This document shows positions 54,720-64,000 of a stretch of DNA of 64,000 bases, piece by piece. The stretch lies in NCBI RefSeq assembly GCF_963678635.1, contig NC_087062.1, forward strand, positions 83,910,012-83,974,011, in the 5' to 3' direction. The position numbers were made by a program, and so were the translations under genes. The notes beneath the pieces were generated by a model that had not been told where the DNA came from, searched no databases, and worked only from the letters and a program-made list of their open reading frames with translations. This DNA comes from Symsagittifera roscoffensis (taxonomy: Eukaryota; Xenacoelomorpha; Acoela; Convolutidae). Numbering within the stretch: position 1 is the first letter of the stretch; every line of letters begins with the position of its first letter.

Positions 54720-56084
54720 TATCTACACACAAATACTATGACACTATTTTAGGACATTGCAGGACACAATCAACAAACTTTTCGTATGTCCGTGACGACT
54801 AAAAACATCCAATAACACGGTGAAATTCCATTTGTACCACGTTTTATTGGATCAAGTTAACATCCTCTAAACGACTTGGGATGATGGTAACTTGATCGGG
54901 TTCATTTGTATCAAAATGAAAATCGTTTGCATCTGTAATCAAATTTTTCAATACGATTGTGATTGTTCAGTTCTGGAGCTAACAAACGGTTTAACTAATT
55001 GCCTATTGTTCAAACAAAATAAAAAAGCAAACAACCTTAAACAGCCAAATAGTGACCAGCACAGTTGCGCCAACGTGTGGCGAGCTTGCCAACAAAGGGT
55101 AGGATTATATACAGAGCGCACCCACCGGCGAACTTAAACCGAGGTAGTCGGCTTGGTAGTCTTGGACCAATTCATTATTTTGGTACAACAAAAGCGACCA
55201 ATTTATCATAAAAACGGGACTGATTTTTAGTATTTGTGAGAACTCATCAAAAAAATTTAGAAACAGTTGAACGTGCTCGAATACTCGCGTAGAGTAAATT
55301 TGGGTACTGCGATAGATTTAAAGTTTTCACAATATTTTGATATGGCTAAATCTACTGTCTTAAAATTTTAGCAGTATTATAGATAAATTAGGAAGATTCA
55401 CTAGAATAATGATTGCCAAGAACGACAATGTGTTTCAAATTACAAAAAATCTTCGACTATCGAGATTACTTATTTTCAAAATAAATTCGTAAGACAATTT
55501 CATTAACAGATTTAGTTACTTTAGGTTAGCAAATAAATGTCCTATTTCAGAGAGCAGTTTTATGCTCTGGCTTTCAAAGAAGGTAACAGAAAGATTGTGC
55601 TCTTTGTGGTTCCATCAGATAAATTTCAATTTTCAACTACACGTTTTTCAGTGTTTTTAAACACCTTTTTAGAATCTCGCAGCCCTGAGCTCAAAGTTAA
55701 AAAATATTCCGACTTCAACTAATGCGCGATTTATTTAGTCCTATTGAAGCGTAAGTGGCGAAATAAATCTTTTCAAATTGAATGGTGGATAGCAATTTGT
55801 TTCGATATGTTATCTTACAAGAAGCAAAAGATTTTTTCTTTACGAGACGCAGAATATAAGGCTTAGTACTATATACATATAATGTAGCGAAACAAAACGA
55901 AAATGAAAGTATTAATAATTTTTTGTAAAGTTTTTCTTCGTAATATTTCCTGAATTTTCTCAAATTTTCTCCAAGGTTGTTCATTTACATTAAAAGGGAG
56001 CCAAAACACGCATGGCCTCACCGTGATACGAGCAATCGGGTTTGTCTATTTTGATGCCAAAAGCAATATCAGTAGTGTTTTTGT
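54720..56084. other. AT-rich non-coding DNA
   Basis: No gene recognised. The frame at 54892-55137 lacks exon signals or similarity. Confidence 0.4.
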
Positions 56085-56640
56085 TCCGACTTTCGATACG
56101 AAAGTAACGGAATATTTGTGCTCGGGGTGCGTTTTTTTTTCAGAAAAATTTCGACTTTTAACTAGCCGTTTTTGATAAAAATTTTTTATATCATTCGAAA
56201 GCTATTGTTGTCCTGAGCTTAAATTTAAAAAGATATTTCACCTGTGATCTTTTTTCGTAAAGTTATGAGGGTTTAAAGATTGCCATTTTTGGCCATTTTG
56301 ACAAATTTGGGACAATTAACGCGCGATATAATTCGCGCCATTAACGCGTAAGCGGAGATTTAATTCGTCTTAGAAATCGTTCCAAATTGGTTAAAAGAAG
56401 CCTATTGGCTATAATTGATTTGTTACAATGAGCGAAATCTGTTATTTTGTACTTTATATCTTTATATGGCGTGTGAGGGATGATTTTCATCGAAAAATTT
56501 TCAAATTTTATAAAAAAATGTTTTTCATTTATTTTATTTCATTTAATTTTTTTATGTTGTTTATGTTAATACTGCTCCATAAACGGTAAAAGGCAGTCAG
56601 AACTTTCACATTTCGCCCTGATACGAGAAGTCTTGTTGTT
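56085..56640. repeat. Dispersed ~550-bp repeat, most complete copy
   Basis: Runs from GTTCCGACTTTCGATACGAA to CGCCCTGATACGAGAAGTC. Contains the palindromic-looking GCGCGATATAATTCGCGCC and a TTAACGCGTAAGCGGAG block. No coding capacity. Confidence 0.65.
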
Positions 56641-57644
56641 TTTGAAATGTACTGACCCGGTGTGTTCAATTTATTAAGATATATATTTCAATTGTTTAAT
56701 TGTTTGTAAGAAAATGAATATTTGAAAAATGCCAAATTGTTTTTTTGCGAGAATTACGCGCGAAAGCTTTTGTTCTAATAACGCGTGAGCGGCGATTTGA
56801 AAAAGCTCAGAATTCCTTCCAAATTGATTTGCGGCGAGCTTTTTTGAATTTTCAAAATGTTGCTGGAAACTAACAAAACTGCTCGAATATCAGAGCTAAG
56901 TCCTGAATGTTTCAACTGCACTATAGGACCAATTGAAAAGTTTTTGTTGAAAAATGATAAAACAATAGCAATATATTGCGTGTTAATTATCTCCCAAAAA
57001 GTTTAGTTTGCAATTTTTGAACTCCCAAAATATAACAAAAAAAATTTACAGGTGAATTTTATCAATTGAGCACAGGACATGATTATCATTTATAGATTCA
57101 TGTTATAGAAAAATTTCGTCAAAACCTCTTAGATGAAAATTCGAAAAATGGCTGAATAAAAATTACCGAAGCTAAATTTCCGTCACCTTCTTGAAAAGCC
57201 GGATCAATTACATTACATTGTACTTAACATTGCATGGGGGATGTTTTCGAAAGAAATCTGAAAAAAAAAGTATTTTTTTTTGGAATTTCATCATTTCTTA
57301 TTCATATATCTATATATTTTAAAAATGTTGATTCCTTTGACCTTAAATTTCACTCGAAGCAATTTTCCTGATATAAGCAGTCTTGTCTTGTTTTTCTAGT
57401 GAGTTGCTTGAACTAAACCTACCACATTTCTAAAGGAGTACCTAACTTTGGACCGAAAGCCTTTTTAGGGGTTAGGCTGTATTTGCAGCTAGATTTGCAG
57501 CCAATCAGAACCAAGTATGTTGCAACCAGTGCCAAGCAACTTTAGGGCAAGCTAAGTAGCCACGCGGAGGATCTTTACTTGATCTATTTAAGGGTGGTGG
57601 TTAAATTAATATATTCGGTCCTAAAAATGAGAGAAGCTTCTCAC
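56640..57644 (-). other. Non-coding DNA 3' of the K2P exons
   Basis: Should be intron or 3' part of the potassium channel gene on the minus strand; no further exon was recognised. Confidence 0.4.
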
Positions 57645-57830
57645 CTGTTTTACATTATTGACGCAGCATCCTGTGAGTGTCTCGATTCTGTACTGAATAA
57701 ATCTGATGAGATTTCCGAATAGAGACAGTCCCACAATCATGTAGACCCAAGTGCCGATATTCAGCAGCACCTGGTACCAGGCACCCGTAATTAATAATTG
57801 GATTATCAAAGAACTGATTGTTTCAATAAT
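57645..57830 (-). CDS. Two-pore-domain K+ channel, exon with M4
   Basis: The minus strand reads AWYQVLLNIGTWVYMIVGLSLFGNLIRF, the M4 helix that follows the second pore in K2P channels (compare the usual WY...L.....GL). It is followed by a basic start of the C-terminal tail (IQYRIETLTGCC). The exon ends at a strong donor (AAACAG|GTGAGA, phase 0). Its 5' boundary is unclear: an in-frame hydrophobic stretch extends to about 57830 without a clean acceptor. The C-terminal exon(s) were not found. K2P channels are dimers carrying background potassium current at the plasma membrane. Confidence 0.75.
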
Positions 57831-57898
57831 CTTTGTGGTGATTCGGGGCGATTCGCACGAGGTAGGTTGACCTTTCAGTCGTGATTCGGATTCGAAAA

Positions 57899-58100
<202 letters not shown>

Positions 58101-58257
58101 AGAGTCACGAAGAAGACCCAAGAAGAAGAAGAAAAAATAGACAATAAAAAATGAATGAAAAAAAAAACCATAGTCTTAGTTTATTTTTTTCGCATTTTTC
58201 ACAGCAGACACTACGATTACAGTCGGATATAGAATTTTATCGATAAGGTAAATGAGT

Positions 58258-58560
58258 AGGGGGGGGGGGGGGGGGGGTGGATTAAGAAAAACCTTTTTTT
58301 AAACACCTTTTTTTTATGTCGACAAATTGATTTTTTGGGCTCTCCTAGAACACTGTGGCTCTTTTCCAGTCACCTTTAGTTTTTGTAAACTGAAACTCGA
58401 TGGTACTAAGTCTTATTCAAATTGAATTTTGATCTTCTTATCTGCATGAAACCAAACTTTTTAGGTTCGCTCAGTCAAAATAGTACCAAAGGGGGGTGCT
58501 TTTGGGTGCTCAGGTGGTCGAGTTCCTGAATTCCCCTTAAGTCTGCTACTGACTGTAATT
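58258..58560. repeat. Decayed CAGGGGCGG-family remnant with G tract
   Basis: Shares TGTCGACAAATTGATTTTTTGGGCTCTCC-type and ACCAAAGGGGGG...TTTGGGT blocks with the family, but the terminal CAGGGG ends are no longer recognisable. Starts with an 18-G run. Confidence 0.5.
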
Positions 58561-58714
58561 GTAAATTCTTTGCTACTAGCCCAGCACTGGGTGTTTTCCG
58601 TATTATTTGCTATTATCGGGGTGGGTTCAATTAATTTGTGATAACTAAGGATGAATGGAAGGGGGTGTGTGTGGGTGTGTCTGTGAGTGAGAGGAGTGCC
58701 TGGTGTAATGTGCC

Positions 58715-58896
58715 GTGGGCATTTGTGACGGGGTCAAGTGGGTTCAGGTCTCCGTATCCGACAGTAGTGAGAGTGGCCACTAGAAAGTACACAGCAGACA
58801 GAGTATTCATCTTCTCCTGTAGTGTCAAAATCAACACTGGCAATATGAAGATGAACGACTGCAAAGACACTATGCAGCAGATGTAGTAGATGGTCC
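58715..58896 (-). CDS. Two-pore-domain K+ channel, exon with M3 and pore 2
   Basis: Acceptor CAAATTGCAG|GGACC at 58897, then helix M3 (YYICCIVSLQSFIFILPVLILTL) and the second pore loop AVYFLVATLTTVGYGDLNP with the selectivity filter VGYGD. The donor is uncertain: GACCCC|GTCACA (about 58734) is the only GT near the expected place and is poor; a GC donor (CACCAG|GCACTC) is another option. The next recognised exon begins with M4, as expected. Confidence 0.85.
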
Positions 58897-58929
58897 CTGC
58901 AATTTGAAAAAAAAAATTTGGTTCCAAAT

Positions 58930-59110
58930 CAGATTTGTTACGTCTCCGCCTCCCAATCGAATGGTCGAATGTTCGAGGCCATCACTATGAATCGTGCTCT
59001 TTGCTTGAGGGCGAGGCAACATTGCCCTGCCCAGGAAAATAGCCAAAAAGATTGCATGTAGATCTGGAGAAGAATCAGCTTTTTTTGAATCACATTCTAC
59101 CCGGGCTGAC
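58930..59110 (+). repeat. Possible tRNA-derived SINE
   Basis: ACGTCTCCGCCTCCCAATCG and GAATGTTCGAGGCC are A/B-box-like, followed by a non-repetitive GC-richer body to CCGGGCTGACCACCAGAC. Tentative. Confidence 0.35.
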
Positions 59111-59282
59111 CACCAGACACCGGAAATACTATTCAAAACAATTTGTCGATAAAAATACTAATCATACAATTCACATACGAAGGCCCATAATCATATAAGA
59201 ACATATGAGAATTGTATGACTAGCATTTTTGATGTACGGAGGTCAATCTTGGTTAAATGGGATTTGAAAAGAAGTGTATGTT

Positions 59283-59650
59283 CCCATCACAGCAAGAGCA
59301 GAAAAAAAAACAGAAGGACAGAATATGAATCATGGACGTGAAAAAAAAACATTTATATAATTTTAATCGCATGTATCCAGCCAAAACAAACAAAATTGAA
59401 ACGCCTTTAGGCTTTTATCTGAAAAACAATGAAAATTACCCAACGAGTTATGAACACAAATTTGCTAGATAATACAAATAAAATGGCCTAAGCCATTTTG
59501 CAAAAAACATGTAGGCATTTTCCGCCCGAAATATGGGGTAATTCTGAGATAAGTTTGATCCATTAATTGAAAAATTTCGGCTGGCAAAATTTGCAAAAAA
59601 TTCTTACTCAACCTGTATCAAAATTAGATTCACAGCTAGCTTGATCGCAT
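59283..59650. repeat. Dispersed repeat, partner at 63640-64000
   Basis: Shared blocks: ATCACAGCA.GAGC, GGACAGAATAT, TTAATCGCATGTATC, TTATCTGAAAAA, GAGCCATTTTGC (with changes) and ACGGCTGGC. Same orientation. Confidence 0.65.
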
Positions 59651-59667
59651 TTTCTTTAAGCAGCCCG

Positions 59668-60335
59668 CAATGGAGTTTCATGGATAAAAATAAATTATGT
59701 TGTCATTTCATAGTCAGTATCCATAAAGTTACAAAAGTAATCGAATAGAATCCATTAAAAATGGATTATAATCCTAATTTTAAATCAATAAAATCCATTA
59801 AAATTAATTACAATCGATTATAATCCTTTAAGAATGGATTATAATCATAAAATTTTTATATCCATATAATCCATTATAATTGATTATAATTGATTATAAT
59901 GGATTTTTTGAGAAATTATTGGTGAATTTTGCAAGTTTCGCACCTTGTCTTTTTTCCTGTTTAGTGTAGTTGCTACGGATTACGTTTCATAAACTAAAAT
60001 TTTTCACATTAAATTTTTATGCTTTTAAAATTTTCTACTTTTTCTATTTAGCAATTTGAAGTTTGGGTTTGAAGTTTGTTCAACGTTGATTTTTTAACAA
60101 TTTGGTGTCATTTTGAAGTGATTGTCGACTTTCATTGGTTTTTGTGGCCTAAAAAAATTGATTATGCTGTCAAAATATCCGATTATAATAGATTTTTGAA
60201 TAATCAAAATAATCGATTATAATCCGCTAAAAATCCATTTTCATGGTTAGATGGGTCATGAAAATTGATTATATGGACTAAGTTTATAGCCAATATGATT
60301 CGTGATAATCGATTATTTCCCATGAAACTCCAGTG
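59668..60335. repeat. Palindromic ATAATCGATTAT element, long copy (668 bp)
   Basis: Ends CAATGGAGTTTCATGG and CCATGAAACTCCAGTG are inverted repeats. Subterminal regions on both sides are arrays of ATTATAATCGATTATAATCC-like words. The middle 250 bp is unrelated AT-rich sequence. Lies in K2P intron DNA. No target duplication seen. Confidence 0.7.
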
Positions 60336-60759
60336 CGAAAAGAGTTATTTTAGAGCATTAAATGGAAAAGTTTTGATTTAAGCAAATCTGATAATTTCGC
60401 GGAATTCAATTCTTCAATGCCTTTTTGAGCGTCTCAAGCCTGTGTAAGACTCTCGTGTTGATATAATTAGCCAAAAAAGAATAAGTAAACTTTGTTTAAA
60501 CACTTGAGTAAGCAAGATGCACTTGTTTAGGGCACAATTATCAAGTCAAAATGAAAAAGAGTACTATTCGTTTATAGAGTACAATTCCTGAAATAGAGTA
60601 TCATTTATTAGTCTAAGCAGCAAAGCGTTGTATCAGTGAATTTAAAACAAGTGAAACAGATCAGTAAAACAAAAATGCATAGTAATTGCAGGGTTAATTT
60701 ATATCATCATATTTGTACTATATAGGACATAACTTTTTACAGAAAAATTGACATAAATT

Positions 60760-61235
60760 AAATATTTAGTTTCGACTTTTAAAGAAAGTGACGGAATCAT
60801 TGTGTTCGGGCTGTTTTATTTTCTCCAGAAAAGTTTCGACTGTTTTTAATCAGCAATTTTGGACGGAATATTTAAAACATCATTAGAGAGATACTGCTGG
60901 TCTAAATTCAAATTAAAAAAGTATTTTACCCGTGATCATTTTTTTGCAAAGCTATGGGGGTTTAAAGATCGCTAATTTGGCCAACTTGGGACAATTAACA
61001 CAAATTGGAGTGAGGCATTTAATTTGCTCTGTTTAATACTTTACTATTTGCAAAATACATCATTTTGTTTTTTACATAGCGTATGGGAGATAATTTTCAA
61101 AAAAATTATCAAAAATTTTTTTTGAATTTTTTCAGTTTTTTTCTAAAAAATTTCGTCAAATATTTAATTTTAAATCACTCCATAAAAATTTAAACGCAGC
61201 CGAAACATTCAAGGCTTTGCCCGGAGACGAAAAAA
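60760..61235. repeat. Dispersed ~550-bp repeat, diverged copy
   Basis: Carries GTGACGGAATCATTGTGTTCGGG, TTTAAAGATCGCTAATTTGGCCAA and, at the end, CGAAACATTCAAGGCTTTGCCC in the order of the 56085 copy. Confidence 0.6.
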
Positions 61236-62687
61236 CAAATCTTAGACCAAGAGTTTTTGAACAAGCAACGGAAGCAGTTTTTTTGCACTTCACTTGACTG
61301 CTCTAGTAATTAATTTGTTATGAGGCTTGTGATTTCGCTGGAACTTAAAAAAAGACTGTTTATGATTGAAAAATTGAAAAATCCGTTTTTTTGAATCAGA
61401 GTTTTTTTCATTTTTGAGTAGACTTTGAGGCCCTTTATAAGCAAATGGAAATCAAAGACTCAAAGACTCAAACTGAAAAATAAAATAACTGAAATTATCT
61501 ATATTATAGATAACGGTTACATCTATTTTTATCCTAATCTTTCCACTGACTTTTAAACCTGTTTACACCAAAAACGTAACCCAAATTTTTACGTCATATT
61601 TTAGACGCTATTTTTTCAGCATCAATCAGTGTTGGTCTAAACCTATTTGGGAGGTAATTACGAATCAATACTCATCAAAGCCGGAAACGTGAATGTGGGT
61701 TCAATTAACCATGTAGAAAGTTGACCAAGTGTCAATGAACTCAAGGATAGTAGAAAAAAAACTGATTTTTTTGATTTTTTTAAAAAAACATTCTAAATCT
61801 CAAACTTTGAAGAAATAGTTACATCACGTTAAAGCTCTTTCAGTTTCAAAAATATATTGTGACTGACAGCGGCTCCGCCATCATCCCCGTGAAATTAAGT
61901 CAATTGAAGAGAAATGGGTCGAAAGGTCATTTTTTAGTACGCTGGGAATCTAAAAATTGAAATCCTTTGCCAAATCCTATCCGATTCTTAAAATATTCAC
62001 GTTTTTTTAGCTTCCAGTACACGGTAATAGAAATAGAAAACCAAATTTCAAAAATACATTTTCACAACTTACAAATTGACGATTGGCACTTTTGTGATAA
62101 AATTGTCTCCATTTGAGAACACTGGTTCAATAGGTAAAGCTTTTAATCCTTTCGAAAAATGCAAAAAAAAATCACCACGACCTATATAAGAGTCTGCATT
62201 TACGCGATGAAATATATTTGAATATCAATTTTTTCCGCTTTGTAAAAAATATTTCGTCATAAAAATTTCATTTTAAATGTCAAGCGATGTCTTGTGAAAA
62301 AGTCAGACCAAGCACAAACATTATCACTTTTTTTGTAAGTGAGAGCAATAACAGTCAAGCCAGTGTAAAAAGTATTTATTGTTCCCAAGAAGAACTCACC
62401 ATTTGTTTTAATTGAGCTGTATGGCCAATGTAACGTCTTCCTCCCCTTCAAGCGGTTCAGCATGGAGAACTTTACACGCAATTCTAACTAATTTTGATTC
62501 AAATTGAACAGTCAAGTGGGAGCAATGAGTGGAAGTTCATAACTTGGGCTATTTTAGGGGGGAGGATGTTAACTTGGGATGTTTAAGGGTGGGGGGGGGG
62601 GGGGGGGGGTTGGCGGGGTATGTTAATTTGATGCGAACTGAAGAGTAATGGGGACTAACTTCTGATTCTGGACTTGCTGACATTGAC
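61236..62687 (-). other. K2P intron DNA
   Basis: AT-rich with no exon recognised. A run of about 20 G lies at 62589-62610. Confidence 0.45.
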
Positions 62688-62830
62688 CTTGCAGCGGACT
62701 TTGAGGAACATGTAGCTGAAGAGTCGGCAACACTGACTGCAAAGGAAGAAAAAGAGGGGGATGCCTAGTAGGCAGTAGAACACTGTCAGCACCCTCCCCC
62801 CATCCGTCTCAGGGGCAAAGTTGCCGTACC
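62688..62830 (-). CDS. Two-pore-domain K+ channel, exon with pore 1 and M2
   Basis: After the acceptor TTATGCTTAG the minus strand reads YGNFAPETDGGRVLTVFYCLLGIPLFFFL, the end of the first pore filter (GYGN) and helix M2 of K2P channels; the filter Gly codon is split by the intron, a common K2P intron position. Then follow a Cys-rich stretch and a basic intracellular loop start. The likely donor is TGCAAG|GTCAAT (62688), or AAT|GTCAGC slightly later; a stop follows in the unspliced frame. Exons for M1 and the N-terminus must lie beyond 62830, possibly outside the window. Confidence 0.85.
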
Positions 62831-63068
62831 CTAAGCATAATGAAGCAGTTTGGGTGATGTTAACTTTGGTTCTAACTTGGAGTTTTTAGCCAATTAGAAT
62901 CAGATAATTTACATGCAGCGCATTGCGAATTTATTCCGATTTAAATAGATGTGTATTTCAATAAATATAAAAATCAAGTCATCAAATATTTTCATTTAGA
63001 GAAAAAATCGGAAAGTGAAATTTCGATGATTGAGCTACGGCGGGCTTACAAAAATACATACCTATTAC

Positions 63069-63488
63069 CAGGGGGCGGATCTAGGATTTTCTCGAGGGGG
63101 GGGGGGGGGGCGGATTTTTTTCGAAAATTTTGTCGACCTTTTCTTTTTTAGGTCGACCGAATTGATTTTTTGAGCTCTCCCTAAGCATGGTTTAGTACCT
63201 GTTTAGGGCCAAATTTTCTGCGCCGCAGGCAAAATTTTGAAAAAACAGTCCAAACAAGGCGTTTTTAGGCACTGTTTGGAAAGTTTTGACCAAAAAATCG
63301 CGTTTTTTCGGAGCGCGCTCCCCCTCAAAATTAGTATATATTAGCGCCGAAGGCGTCTTTAGAAAAATTTTAGGGTCCGTCACAAAAATGGATATCTCAA
63401 AATAGTACAAAGGGGGGACCCTTTGGTTCGGCAGGGGGTCGATTCCCTGAGGAGGGCGTCCGCCCCCCCCCCCCTAAATCCGCCCCTG
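63069..63488. mobile_element. hAT-type MITE, CAGGGGCGGATCTAG family, copy 3 (420 bp)
   Basis: Ends CAGGGGGCGGATCTAGG and AAATCCGCCCCTG, flanked by perfect CCTATTAC (63061-63068 and 63489-63496). Highly similar to the 51174 copy. Confidence 0.9.
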
Positions 63489-63639
63489 CCTATTACAATA
63501 AATCGGAAAACATTTAACTTTGCTTAATCTTACAAAATAGGTGCCAGTTATAAAATTTTACGTAGTCTTTTTTTTGTATATTCTAATCACAGCAGAGCCA
63601 AAAAATAAGGACAGAATATAAATAAAGACAGAAATAAGG

Positions 63640-64000
63640 ACAGAATTCTAACCACAGCAGAGCCAAAAAAAATAAGAACATAATATAAATCATGGATATG
63701 AACAAAAATATATATGCAATGTTAATCGCATGTATCTAGCAAACACAAACAAAACTGAAACTTATTTAGGTTCTTATCTGAAAAATAGTTATTATTGCCC
63801 AACGAATTATGAACACAATCTTTCTAAATATCAAAAACAAAATAACTTGAGCCATTTTGCTAAAAACATACGAACTTTTTTTGCCTACAATATGGTAATT
63901 CTTATTTATATTTCCAATAATTCTGAAATAAATTCAAACCAATATTTGAAAAGTTACGGCTGGCGTAATTTGCAAAAACTTCTGGACCAATCTGTATCGA
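63640..64000. repeat. Dispersed repeat, second copy
   Basis: Partner of 59283-59650. Its start (CACAGCAGAGCCAAAAAA) is itself duplicated at 63588 and 63653. Confidence 0.6.

Larger units (their letters stand above)
48850..54720. repeat. Old segmental duplication in tandem
   Basis: The order of blocks in 48850-50750 recurs in 50850-54720. Examples: TTTTTGCTGAAA.AATT.TTGATTCCGC at 48975 and 51026; ATTAATTACTCCACATTCTCAG at 49473 and 51891; CTGATTTTACTGC.A near 50345 and 54065; GAACCAGTTAAA at 50373 and 54091. The second copy is longer because a MITE (51174) and copies of the 550-bp repeat (52980-53925) have entered it. No gene recognised in either. Confidence 0.7.

Overview
The window is nuclear DNA from an invertebrate animal. 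It is AT-rich, has spliced genes with long introns, and is densely packed with transposable elements and their remnants. The gelsolin-like gene is of the short three-domain type known from annelids, flatworms and molluscs. That suggests a lophotrochozoan-like animal, but the species cannot be fixed from the sequence. There are 200 Ns at 23217-23416.

Host genes. (1) One exon of a major-facilitator (SLC18-like) transporter, + strand, 7448-8133. (2) Pieces of an unidentified cysteine/histidine-rich zinc-finger gene, + strand, between 20.2 and 23.1 kb; two exons join in phase across a 532-bp intron. (3) A complete three-exon gelsolin-like protein gene, + strand, 31458-46155, 370 residues, whose first intron is 13.2 kb. 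(4) Three exons of a two-pore-domain potassium channel, - strand, 57.6-62.8 kb; neither end of the gene was found.

Mobile DNA. 1567-6870 is a decayed Ty3/gypsy retrotransposon (- strand; 3' LTR, polypurine tract, integrase, RNase H, reverse transcriptase, protease and gag fragments). Several MITE-like families are present. Two of them show 8-bp target duplications: one with GGCTCTTTTTCC ends, clustered at 19-22.8 kb in the zinc-finger gene, and one with CAGGGGCGGATCTAG ends at 33.5, 51.2 and 63.1 kb. There are also fold-back elements, tRNA-derived SINE heads, a ~160-bp tandem array around the N gap, an ATT microsatellite, and large direct duplications.

The standout is an LTR-flanked element at 36518-43667, sitting in gelsolin intron 1 in the opposite orientation. 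Its two ~970-bp LTRs are nearly identical, each with a TATA box and poly(A) signal, and a tRNA primer-binding site follows the 5' LTR. I see no gag, protease, reverse transcriptase or integrase inside. It carries instead: a 769-residue envelope-like membrane glycoprotein; a proline-rich, coiled-coil protein that splice sites join in frame to the leader exon of the glycoprotein, so that almost the whole glycoprotein gene is an intron; and a two-exon 197-residue gene on the opposite strand, fired from a shared central promoter region. The element looks like a non-autonomous LTR element with captured, virus-like cargo and its own regulated gene pair. A recent 1.58-kb tandem duplication has one end in a MITE and the other in the left LTR.

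Long stretches at 8.2-18 kb, 24.6-31 kb, 46.2-57.6 kb and 59-62.6 kb hold no gene I can support. They consist of old, diverged repeats and intronic or intergenic DNA.
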